Notes: generated from the letters alone by a model not told the origin. Counted from the first letter of the stretch, positions 1 through 6,478 are shown. The stretch is 6,980 bases of DNA from Rubritepida sp. (GCA_014376425.1 JACMRO010000508.1:1-6980); one strand, 5' to 3'. Made by a program: numbers and translations.

Positions 1-184
1 ACTTAGCGCCGCTCCTGGTGCACGCCCGCCTCGGCGCCAGGGGCTGCCTTGTGCAGCGTGGCCAGCAGGCCATTGGCGCAGCAGCCCGATGCCATGTTCG
101 CCACGTGGGTCGTTATCGTCGAGATAGCTCGTCCATGGAAGAAACACAGATGGGGATTCCCCCAAGGGCAACTTCGAGGCCGGA
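1..184. other. Left edge, no assignable gene
   Basis: No frame here gives a protein I recognise. A minus-strand frame stays open and ends with TAA at 3-5. It contains a 31-residue piece starting at an ATG near 93-95, but has no visible ribosome binding site and no family resemblance. A plus-strand frame from 18 to 200 overlaps the end of the DUF305 gene and looks random. The stretch may be the decayed flank of something lying further left. Apart from the possible terminator at 138-164 I see nothing definite. Confidence 0.4.
138..164 (-). terminator. Possible weak intrinsic terminator after the DUF305 gene
   Basis: On the minus strand, about 20 bases past the stop codon of the DUF305 gene, TGGGG and CCCCA form a 5-bp stem around the tetraloop GAAT. 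A T-rich stretch (TCTGTGTTTCTT) follows. Position and order fit a Rho-independent terminator for the minus-strand gene, but the stem is short and the T-tract is interrupted, so this is only a candidate. Confidence 0.3.
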
Positions 185-967
185 TCAGTGCTGGCCGTGA
201 CCGCCGCCACTACCGCCAATCGGGCCACCCATCGGCATGTCCATCCCCTGCACGTCGCCGGGCTGGACCTCGATTGCATCGGGGTTGCCCGGATAGGCCG
301 CGATGACATTGCGCATCAACGTAATCTCCTGGGTCTGATCGGTGAGGATGTGGACGTTCATCAGTGCGAGGAAGGTGTTGCGCTCTTGCGGATTTGAGTT
401 GAACTCACCAGCCATGCGCAGCGCGCCCTCGTGGTGGACGATCATCGCCTTGGCGAAGCGCACGTCGCGCGCCGTCACTTCGCCGCCCACGTAGGTCAGG
501 ATGGGAATAGGCTGGCGCAGGAAGCGCCACTGGTTGCCCAAACCTTCGGTGCCGACGGGGCGGACGGCGACGCGGAACAGGCCGAAATTAATTGTGCGCA
601 CAGGCTCCGCCAGCAGGCGGCTCACGTCGTCCAGCAGGCGCACCTCGAAGGTCTGGTTCTCGATGATGGCATACGCCAGTGCCCGCAGCGACGGGTTGCG
701 CGCCTCCGGATCGGCGAGGTACGCGCGCGACATGGTGACGCCGCCCGCGTGGTGCGGGCGCATCCCGCGCACGTACTCCACGTCGGCTCTTTGCGCTGCG
801 CCCAAGGCCTGCACCGCGTCGCCCCCGCGCGGCACTACCCGCAGGTCCCACCAGGTGAGCGTGGCGGGGCCCTCGTTCGGATTGTACTCATCGGCCACGA
901 ATGCCGAGGCGGAGCTGGCCAGGGAAAGGCCTACCAAAGCGAGGGCGGTGAGAACGATGCGGCGCAT
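185..967 (-). CDS. Exported DUF305 protein with two DUF305 units and a Met/His-rich tail
   Basis: This is a 260-residue protein. Residues 1-22 are a classical Sec signal peptide: an Arg-Arg start, a hydrophobic core, and a probable cut after the ASA at 20-22, so the mature protein should be periplasmic or secreted. Two DUF305 units follow. The first has MRPHHAGGVTMSRA at 69-82 and ENQTFEVRLLDD at 103-114. The second has MIVHHEGALRMA at 175-186 and DQTQEITLMRNVI at 210-222. Each unit thus carries the paired histidines and the Q..E helix typical of the ferritin-like DUF305 fold. The last 20 residues hold MDMPM and GGGHGQH. DUF305 proteins are often found near copper or other metal-handling genes; a metal role here is inference, since no such neighbour is visible. 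GGAG lies 8 bases before the ATG, which supports this start. The frame is intact, and the gene stands alone on the minus strand. Confidence 0.9.
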   Translation of the reverse strand: MRRIVLTALALVGLSLASSASAFVADEYNPNEGPATLTWWDLRVVPRGGDAVQALGAAQRADVEYVRGMRPHHAGGVTMSRAYLADPEARNPSLRALAYAIIENQTFEVRLLDDVSRLLAEPVRTINFGLFRVAVRPVGTEGLGNQWRFLRQPIPILTYVGGEVTARDVRFAKAMIVHHEGALRMAGEFNSNPQERNTFLALMNVHILTDQTQEITLMRNVIAAYPGNPDAIEVQPGDVQGMDMPMGGPIGGSGGGHGQH

Positions 968-975
968 GTGAGAGA

Positions 976-979
976 CTCC
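976..979 (-). promoter_or_regulatory. Ribosome binding site of the DUF305 gene
   Basis: The minus strand reads GGAG followed by eight bases and then the ATG at 965-967. The spacing is good and fixes the start in front of the signal peptide. Confidence 0.6.
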
Positions 980-1042
980 GGGCTTGTTTACTTAATCGTT
1001 ATGCCTTGCTGCAGGTTTCGTAGCTTCTCTGGCGCGTGACAT

Positions 1043-1257
1043 GATGTTGCGGACTTTCTGAGGTCACCAACGCCGTCAGGGTCCGTGATTTGCTATCACG
1101 CGGGCGCCTTCACCGCACCGCATGCCAGAAAGCTCAAATATCCGATCCACAGTTCCTCCCCCACCTCAAATACGAAATCGGCCTCACGCCGCGCGGCGTT
1201 CGCCGCCGTGATATGAGAGCGTGTCCGTTTCCGACCAAATCGGGATTCCAGGACGTG
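1043..1257 (+). other. Orphan open frame running into the IS flank, possible gene fragment
   Basis: One plus-strand frame is open from a TGA near 1040 to a stop near 1257, with no ATG or GTG start and no ribosome binding site. The middle part (1129-1200) translates to a plausible protein-like stretch including QFLPHLKYEIGLTPRGVRRR. Past about 1205 the sequence looks like noncoding DNA in front of the transposase. It could be the 3' remnant of a gene cut by the insertion sequence or simply a chance frame. I do not recognise a family. Confidence 0.2.
1084..1100. promoter_or_regulatory. Small perfect palindrome upstream of the DUF305 gene
   Basis: CGTGAT and ATCACG form a perfect 6-bp inverted repeat around a 5-base centre (ttgct). 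It lies about 117 bases upstream of the DUF305 start codon. The size suits a small operator or a short hairpin. No promoter boxes can be set beside it with confidence, and 6-bp repeats also arise by chance, so any function is unproven. Confidence 0.2.
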
Positions 1258-2049
1258 CGATGATCTGATTCAATATGTGGGCTGAGGAGGGGTTCGGCCT
1301 GCATGACACGTCCATATTCCGGTGACTTACGATTTCGTGTGGCATCGGCGGTGTTGAACGGTCAGACCTGCCGGCAGGCGGCAACGGTGTTTGGAGTGAG
1401 CGTTTCGTGCGCTGCGACCTGGTCCAAGCGGATGCATGAGACCGGGAGTGCTGCGGCCCAGCCGATGGGTGCGCCAGACGAGATGCTCTTGTGGGGGAGA
1501 GGCAGTGGCTGCTTTCCCGCAGGGCAAAAACCCCGGATGTGACCCTGCGGGAGCTTCGGTCGGAGCTTGCCGAGCGTGGCGTCATGGTCAGCCTTTGGAC
1601 GGTGTGGGAAGTGTTCGTTTCCGCGGACATCATCTTTAAAAAAAGCATTCTGCCCGCTGAACAGGAGCGGCCCGACATCGCCAGCCGAAGGCAGCGGTGG
1701 GGTAGGCTGCAAGCCCGCGTCGACCCATCACGCCTCGTCTTCATCGATGAAACCTGGGCCAATACCAACATGGTGAGGACCCATGGCCGTAGCCACCGTG
1801 GCCAACGTCTGCATGCGAAATTGCCCTACGGGTACTGAAAGAGGCTGACTTCCCTCGCGGCGCTGCGCAGCGACCGGATCGATGCGCCTTGCGTCCTCGA
1901 CCAACCGTTCAACGCCGGAAGCTTTCTCGCCTACGTCGAGCAATTCCTGGTCCCAACCCTGCGGCCTGGCGACATCGTGGCGATGGACAACCTCTCCTCG
2001 CACAAAGGGCTGGCGATCCGCCAAGTCATTTGCGCCGCAGGAGCCAACC
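1205..2049 (+). mobile_element. Truncated IS630-family insertion sequence
   Basis: A transposase remnant of the IS630 family starts at 1303 and is preceded by about 100 noncoding bases, which would hold the left end. The left boundary is a guess near 1205, where the upstream open frame stops looking protein-like. Protein similarity ends abruptly near 2049, before the last third of the DDE domain, and I found no inverted copy of the left flank downstream. The right end is therefore missing, and the element cannot move on its own. Confidence 0.5.
1303..2049 (+). pseudogene. IS630-family transposase, frameshifted, with premature stop and lost 3' end
   Basis: The start MTRPYSGDLRFRVASAVL is the classic N-terminus of alphaproteobacterial IS630 transposases. 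It continues into a helix-turn-helix (CRQAATVFGVSVSCAATW) and the phrase GSAAAQPMGA. Near 1480 the frame moves by one base, equivalent to one missing base. It then reads VGERQWLL, LRELRSELAERGV, FKKSILPAEQERPDIA and FIDETWA, whose Asp codon at 1746-1748 is the first DDE acid. At 1836-1838 TGA stands where the family has a Trp codon. The same frame then continues through RSDRIDAPCVLDQPFNAG, YVEQFLVPTLRPGDIVAMDN (second Asp, 1980-1982) and SSHKG, and resemblance stops after CAAGA near 2049. The final acidic residue, in the family's LNPIEQ motif, is absent. Three independent lesions mean this is a real pseudogene, not just a sequencing slip. Confidence 0.9.
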
Positions 2050-2222
2050 CGGCCGACCTACGGGGTGATCGTGCTGCCGCGCTGAGCGGCCTCCAAGGCG
2101 TTTTCCCTTGTTATGGCGGGGGGGCCGCGCCCAATCGACCCCGCCCGCCGAGAGAAGGTTGGCTTCCGAGGCTACGGATTCGGGCCTGACTACAGCCGTT
2201 CGCCGCCGGTCGGACCAGAGAA

Positions 2223-2252
2223 CGTTTGTACCCGGCCGCACCCTCTCCGCCA
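2223..2252 (+). repeat. Dispersed repeat module A, copy 1
   Basis: This 30-base module starts CGTTTGTA and ends CTCCGCCA. It matches 26 of 30 bases of the module at 4110-4139 on the same strand. It lies 19 bases before module B copy 1. Confidence 0.7.
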
Positions 2253-2271
2253 GTTACGCTCCGGCTCCCTC

Positions 2272-2300
2272 GGCTACGCTGCTTTTCGCTCCGGCTCGCG
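2272..2300 (+). repeat. Dispersed repeat module B, copy 1
   Basis: This 29-base module starts GGCTAC and ends GGCTCGCG. It matches 26 of 29 bases of the module at 4034-4062 on the same strand. A second short copy of its CGCTCCGGCT core lies just before it at about 2258-2267. Confidence 0.7.
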
Positions 2301-2519
2301 CACCCCCCAGACGCGACCATCCTAAGAGTTGGTCCTGCGGATACCAGGGCGCTTCGGTACCCCGTGGGCAGGCGCGCTGCCATTTCGTCCTTGATTCAGA
2401 GATGGGACTAGCTGCGGCGCAATCCCATCACGCGGCGCCACCGGCGCCTGGGGGCGGCCCTTGCGGAGCCGAAAGGCCCCAGCGGGAGTGGGCAGGGCAG
2501 GACCGACACGCCGGCGCGA

Positions 2520-3771
2520 TCAGCCGAGCGGCAGGCCGTCGAACCATGACTTCCAGTGCGGCACGGCGGTGGCGAAGGTGCCCCGGTGGCTGGTGTTGCC
2601 CGTCGTGACAGCCTCGACTGTCCCATTGCCCATGGCCTGCTGGTAATCCATGGCAATTCGCCCGATGCCGACCCTGATCGCTTCGTCGGTTTCCCCGTAA
2701 TAGTTCCGAACCGGGGAGCGAATCAGCCATCGATACCCTTGATTTGCTGCAGCGAGTCGCCCGAAAGCCGAGGCCGCGAAGAAGTCCTGGTCGAAATACT
2801 GGTCCTGGATGAGGCTGCGGAGCGAAGTCGGCACCTGGGCCGGATCCACCGCCCGGCCTCCATAGGCCCGCTGGGCCACGTCGAAATGCTCCGGACGGAG
2901 GATCGATCGCGCCAGACCCGGAACGCCGTAATACGCCTCATATGAGAAGGCGCACAGGATGAAGATGGTGGTGATCCAAGCGGCATCGTTGGGGCGTGGG
3001 AAGCTGAGAAAGCCATTGAGGGCCGCCCACAGGTCCAGCGGCGCGCTGGCGGTGGCCGCGGCATTCACCGGCGTGGCGGTCTGCTCAAGCCGCTCCAGCA
3101 TCGCCATGGTGACATAACCGCCCTGCGACCAGCCCGCGATGAACAGGCCGATGGACGTCCGGCCGAGATCGGACAGCACCGCACGCGCGGCTGGGACCAG
3201 ATCCGTCGTGGCCTGCTGGTGGCTGGCCTTCACCATGTAGCCCTGCGCCTCGGGCGATTCGCCCATGCCGGTATAGTCCGCACCGATCAGCGCGTAGCCT
3301 TGGCCCGCGAACTGCGCGATCATCAATTGGGTTTCGGGCGAGTTCTCCGGGAAGGATGGCACCTCCTGTTTCCCGTAGACCGTGCATGCTGATACGACAC
3401 CAGCCGTAGCGGCGCCGCGGGCGCGTCGGGCACGGCGACAAGCCCGGTGAGTAGGATGCGGCGGTTGTGCTGTTCCGGCACCACCGACGGATAGGTCACG
3501 CGATAGAGGCGCACGGCGTTCCTGGCCGGCGTGTAGGTGACGTTGACGCCACTGAACGCTGGGATGTCCACGGTGAGGATCCGGTTGAGCTGCGCTGTCT
3601 CCCAGCCCGCGATCTCCCGATACGCCAAGCCGCCACCAAGCTGACGCACGGCTGCATCGGCTGATTGCGACCGAGTTGGCGCCGCAGTCCCGGCCTGCGC
3701 CAGTACGACGCCGGCGGTGGCGCTGGCCAGATGACGGCGACCGAGCCAGGGGACTGAAGTAGATCGGTCAT
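2520..3771 (-). pseudogene. Secretory-lipase-type alpha/beta hydrolase, broken by two single-base losses
   Basis: Read on the minus strand, three frames join into one protein of 417 residues if one base is restored in the G-run at 3749-3752 and one near 3384. The N-terminus then reads MTDLLQSP, followed by GRRHLAS and a hydrophobic stretch ending AGTAA, which resembles a Tat or Sec signal peptide. The middle part includes VTYPSVVPEQHNRRILLTGLVAVP. After the second shift come VPSFPENSPETQLMIAQFAG and GADYTGMGES. The nucleophile elbow GWSQGG has its Ser codon at 3126-3128, residue 216 of the repaired protein. The likely Asp is in GETDEA (about residue 363) and the His in TSHRG (about 396), so the triad is complete. 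The match is to secretory lipase-like hydrolases (LIP type), which hydrolyse esters outside the cytoplasm; the substrate is unknown. Coding quality stays high on both sides of each shift, so very recent decay or sequencing error is likely. The longest intact frame, 2520-3362, lacks the exported N-terminus. Confidence 0.75.
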
Positions 3772-3795
3772 GCCGAATCTACTTTCGGTATGATC
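3766..3795. promoter_or_regulatory. 30-bp imperfect palindrome over the lipase start codon, candidate operator
   Basis: GGTCATGCCGAA and TTCGGTATGATC are inverted repeats of each other at 10 of 12 positions, separated by 6 bases. The inner nine bases differ at one position. The minus-strand start codon of the lipase-type gene (3769-3771) lies inside the left arm. The size and symmetry fit a dimeric transcription factor site that would block transcription or initiation. Upstream in the minus direction, TTGACC at 3835-3840 could be a -35 box, but the facing -10 is poor. No regulator gene is visible in the window. Confidence 0.45.
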
Positions 3796-3951
3796 AAGGT
3801 GCATGCAACTCATGGTTGTAAAAATTCAGGCCCCGGTCAAGCAATCCAACGCAAATTCCGCCGAAACCCCCTACAGTCATGTTCGCCTTGAGCGCATCGG
3901 GATGGAATGCGGCTTCTCAAATGTCATTCGGAAATGGGCGTCGTGTTCAAG

Positions 3952-3972
3952 CCCCCGCAGCCTGCGGAGGGG
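3952..3972. repeat. GC-rich palindrome (CCGCAG/CTGCGG)
   Basis: CCGCAG, one base, then CTGCGG form a near-perfect palindrome. Flanking C and G runs can extend the stem past one bulged A. It is not next to a gene end and has no T-tract, so a terminator role is not supported. It could be a REP-like unit, but no second copy is seen here. Confidence 0.35.
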
Positions 3973-4033
3973 CGGGTCCGCGACGGTTCGAAGCTGGTTG
4001 CAGCTACCCCGCCAGTGACGATCTGGTTTGCTG

Positions 4034-4062
4034 GGCTACTCTGCTTTCCGCTCTGGCTCGCG
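4034..4062 (+). repeat. Dispersed repeat module B, copy 2
   Basis: It matches module B copy 1 at 26 of 29 bases, in the same orientation. Here B comes before A, the reverse of the order at 2223-2300. Confidence 0.7.
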
Positions 4063-4109
4063 TAGCCTCTGCGGATGCCATCGAAGCCATATGAAAACCT
4101 GCGAGAGGT

Positions 4110-4139
4110 CGTTTGTAACCGGTCGCACCTCCTCCGCCA
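4110..4139 (+). repeat. Dispersed repeat module A, copy 2
   Basis: It matches module A copy 1 at 26 of 30 bases, in the same orientation. It follows module B copy 2 after 47 bases. Confidence 0.7.
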
Positions 4140-4475
4140 CGCCCCATACGAGTAGCGCTCTCCGCCTGACCAGCCACCGCGCCGAGTAGCAGCTTTCCTG
4201 GGGTTTTCGGGGCAGACCTGTCACCGCGCTCCCCAGGCCAATCTCCTGCCTCCCCCGCGCGCCCGCAGACCTGAAGCGCATCTGGGGCCCCCACAATCCT
4301 GGTACCCGTCTAGCGCGTTCAGGCTAGGCGGCGCAGCGAGGCCGAGCGACCGTCGCATTTTCAACACCACGCTTTCGTACGCATTCCAGACGCCTCTGCC
4401 ACCGGTCTGCACCAGGCACTCAGGCAGACGGATAGCGCCACCCTTCCTGCCAACAGCAGAAAGCCCACGGACCCT

Positions 4476-6317
4476 ATGAGCGAATCCCCTGCCAGCGGCC
4501 ATTCCAGACAGTTTCTGCAGGACTTCGTCAGGCTGACGGCTCCTTTCTGGACAGACAGGGGGCAATGGCGGCCTCGCATTCTCACCGGCCTTCTTATCCT
4601 CCTCGTCATCGGTCAGGTCGCTTTGGTGATCCGCCTCAATGTGTGGAGTGCGGACCTCTTTGACGCGCTGGAGCGCCGTTCGACAGAGAACGCCATGGCG
4701 CAGATCGGCATCTTCGCATTCATCGTGCTGGGCACGATGGCCACGAACATGGGCCATCTCATCGTCAGACGGCATCTTCAGCTCGACTGGCGGAGGTGGT
4801 TGACGGCTCATGTCGTCGGCAGCTGGATGAATGATGCCAGGCACTATCAGGCGGGGCTCATCCCCGGCGATCACGCGAACCCGGACGGTCGCATCGCCGA
4901 GGATATCCGTGTCATGACCGAAGCGGCCGTCGATCTGGCCAGCACCCTGGTCTACTGCGTCCTCCTGCTGGTAACCTTCGTGGGTATTCTGTGGTCGCTT
5001 TCGGGCTCGATCCGCGTGGTCGGGATAGATCTGCCCGGGCATCTGGTCTTCCTGGCCTTTATCTATTCGGGCGTGGGCGCCGTGGTCGCATTCATCCTGG
5101 GCCGCCCGTTGGTGACGGCCACCGATGTCCGTCAGACCAAGGAAGCGGATTTCCGCTACAGCCTGGTGCGGGCTCGCGAGAATTCGGAAACGATCGCGCT
5201 GGCACGGGCTGAGCCCGCAGAGCGTGGCCGGCTTGGCATCGGGTTCGAAACCATCGCGCTGGCCTGGCGCGATCAGTCCAAGGGCTTGTCGCGACTAATC
5301 GCCTTCTCCTCGGGCTACGTCGCGCTGGCGGCGGTCTTCCCGATACTGGTTGGCACGCCGCGCTTTCTCGAAGGCGCGCTCACCCTTGGCCGGCTCATGC
5401 AGTCGGCGCAGGCGTTCCAGCAAGTCACGGCAGCCTTGTCCTGGCCAGTCGACAACCTGCCACGCATCGCCGAATGGAGAGCTTCGGTGGAGCGGGTCCT
5501 GGCACTCCAGGAAGCGGTGCAGGTCGTCACCCTGGAGGCCGCACGCACCGGGGAGACCGCCATCAACCTCGATCGCGCGGCGGGGGCATGGCTGGGCGTT
5601 GCGGATTTGTGGGTGGCGGAGCCGGACGGCACCGCGATGCTGTCGGACCTGACGCTGCGGGTGGAGCCTGGCGAGCATGTGCTGGTGGATGGCGATCCCG
5701 AAGCAGCCGCGGCGCTCTTCCGGGTACTCGCGGGCATTTGGCCATGGGGCTACGGCCGCGTCGATCTGCCCGCCGATGCGGCGATGGTGGCGACTGGTAG
5801 GCACCTGTTCCTGCCGGAAGGGACGCTGCGCAACATCCTGGCCCTCCCGGAGCGCGATGCGGACGCAGGCGATGCGGATATCGTTGAGGTCCTGACGCTG
5901 GTCGGGCTTGAAGGCCTGACGGACCGCCTGGACAACTCGCTGGACTGGGCGGGAGCTTTGAACGGCGCTGAAATTCAGCGCCTCGCCTTTGCGCGGCTGC
6001 TGCTGCGAAAGCCTGACTGGGTGGTGCTCGGCGATGCGACCGATGCACTCGACCCGGCCTCTGCTGAGACGCTGCTGCGGCTGATCGCTACCCTGCTGCC
6101 CCAGGCCGGAGTTGTGGTCATCGGCCACCATCCCGGCTCCACCGAGACATTCCATCGACGGCTGACGCTTGAGCGTTCGACCGGTGGCGAGGTGCTCCTG
6201 CACGAAATCTACGCCCGGCGTCAGGCAGCCCTTACCGCGCGCCGCCGGCCCCTGAAGGTCGTCGACTGGCTGCGCCGGGGCTACCCGCCGGAAGGGCCGA
6301 GTACCACCCACGGCTGA
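4476..6317 (+). CDS. SbmA/BacA-like ABC transporter (YddA type), permease fused to a degenerate ATPase domain
   Basis: This is an intact 613-residue half-transporter of the usual length for the family. After a short cytoplasmic start, hydrophobic segments lie at about 37-53, 74-95, 154-175, 188-209 and 273-293, with a sixth, more polar one near 303-325. The cytoplasmic stretch DFRYSLVRARENSETIALA (225-243) is the conserved loop seen in SbmA/BacA and ABCD-type proteins. The nucleotide-binding domain spans about 372-585 and is clearly related: LFRVLAGIWPWGYGRV, LPEGTLRNIL, IQRLAFARLLLRKPDWV. Its catalytic motifs are lost, however. The P-loop is GDPEAAAA (406-413), one residue short and without Lys or Ser/Thr. 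The Q-loop Gln aligns with Arg442. The signature reads LNGAE (495-499). Walker B reads VVLGDATDALD, with Gly519 for Asp and Asp520 for the catalytic Glu. His551 remains. Relatives move peptides, cobalamin or fatty acyl compounds across the inner membrane; the substrate here cannot be told. The ATG has only a weak ribosome binding site (AGAAAG, somewhat far upstream), but no better start lies upstream. Confidence 0.9.
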   Translation: MSESPASGHSRQFLQDFVRLTAPFWTDRGQWRPRILTGLLILLVIGQVALVIRLNVWSADLFDALERRSTENAMAQIGIFAFIVLGTMATNMGHLIVRRHLQLDWRRWLTAHVVGSWMNDARHYQAGLIPGDHANPDGRIAEDIRVMTEAAVDLASTLVYCVLLLVTFVGILWSLSGSIRVVGIDLPGHLVFLAFIYSGVGAVVAFILGRPLVTATDVRQTKEADFRYSLVRARENSETIALARAEPAERGRLGIGFETIALAWRDQSKGLSRLIAFSSGYVALAAVFPILVGTPRFLEGALTLGRLMQSAQAFQQVTAALSWPVDNLPRIAEWRASVERVLALQEAVQVVTLEAARTGETAINLDRAAGAWLGVADLWVAEPDGTAMLSDLTLRVEPGEHVLVDGDPEAAAALFRVLAGIWPWGYGRVDLPADAAMVATGRHLFLPEGTLRNILALPERDADAGDADIVEVLTLVGLEGLTDRLDNSLDWAGALNGAEIQRLAFARLLLRKPDWVVLGDATDALDPASAETLLRLIATLLPQAGVVVIGHHPGSTETFHRRLTLERSTGGEVLLHEIYARRQAALTARRRPLKVVDWLRRGYPPEGPSTTHG

Positions 6318-6345
6318 CCTTGTTCCGGCCTTCTGGCCATGACCG

Positions 6346-6367
6346 GCGGGCACGGCAGCCGGCCCGT
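6346..6367 (+). terminator. GC hairpin after the transporter gene, possible terminator
   Basis: GCGGGC and GCCCGT pair (one G-T), and CGG/CCG continues the stem past one bulged A to a CAG loop. It starts 29 bases past the transporter stop codon. There is no T-tract after it, so termination would have to be of the weak or Rho-assisted kind, or the hairpin may only protect the mRNA end. Confidence 0.3.
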
Positions 6368-6431
6368 GGGGCGTGAAGTGCTGTTGTCGGCTTGGGTTCT
6401 GCGTGAAAGGAAGCTTGGGGGTGTGGCGAAA

Positions 6432-6464
6432 CCGCCTGGGGCTTGAGCGGTTGTGCTCAGGCGG
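6432..6464 (+). promoter_or_regulatory. Leader hairpin abutting the ribosome binding site of the host-attachment gene
   Basis: CCGCCTG at 6432-6438 pairs perfectly with CAGGCGG at 6458-6464, and two further pairs (one G-T) can form inside. The stem ends one base before the AAGGA ribosome binding site. A smaller stem, TGAGC at 6444-6448 with GCTCA at 6455-6459, shares two bases with it, so the two cannot form together. This could tune translation or be a leftover terminator; neither is proven. Confidence 0.35.
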
Positions 6465-6465
6465 T

Positions 6466-6470
6466 AAGGA
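6466..6470 (+). promoter_or_regulatory. Ribosome binding site setting the start of the host-attachment gene
   Basis: AAGGA lies 8 bases before the ATG at 6479. The upstream in-frame alternative start at 6443 falls inside the hairpin region, adds 12 residues unlike the family, and has no such site. Confidence 0.65.
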
Positions 6471-6478
6471 ATCATCGA

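Larger units (their letters stand above)
2050..2519. other. Intergenic stretch with a dispersed repeat, no gene seen
   Basis: This GC-rich stretch lies between the broken end of the IS and the stop codon of the lipase-type gene. Open frames on both strands are low-complexity, rich in Arg, Pro and Gly, and resemble no family. It contains one copy of a two-module dispersed repeat (2223-2300, listed separately). A short stem of the form GCC-GAAA-GGC sits at 2468-2477. I see no convincing terminator for the lipase-type gene. Confidence 0.5.
3772..4475. other. Long intergenic region between divergent lipase and transporter genes
   Basis: No frame on either strand in this roughly 700-base gap gives a recognisable protein. 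The first part, 3800-3940, is less GC-rich than the rest and should hold the minus-strand promoter of the lipase-type gene. A GC hairpin lies at 3952-3972. A second copy of the dispersed repeat occupies 4034-4139. Close to the transporter, GTCTGC at 4405-4410 and GCAGAC at 4424-4429 form a 6-bp inverted repeat. I could not place a confident promoter for the transporter. Confidence 0.5.

Noticed and set aside
431..1039. 202-residue plus-strand open frame across the DUF305 gene
   Set aside because: It is antisense to a gene with signal peptide, repeated family motifs and a good ribosome binding site, and its translation resembles no known protein.
2108..2608. 166-residue plus-strand open frame in the gap after the IS
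   Set aside because: Composition is low-complexity (Ala, Arg, Pro), it covers the dispersed repeat and runs into the antisense of the hydrolase gene. There is no start signal or family match.
3803..4018. 71-residue plus-strand open frame upstream of the hydrolase
   Set aside because: No ribosome binding site, no recognisable motif, and a tail rich in Ser and Arg across a GC palindrome. It lies where the hydrolase promoter should be.
4405..4429. GTCTGC/GCAGAC inverted repeat before the transporter
   Set aside because: Six base pairs with a 13-base loop is expected by chance in this composition, and it is not tied to a promoter I can see. Noted but not called as a site.
4221..5042. 273-residue minus-strand open frame opposite the transporter start
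   Set aside because: It lies largely antisense to the first 190 codons of the clear transporter gene and has Arg/Asp/His-rich composition with no family resemblance. It is a shadow of a GC-rich gene.
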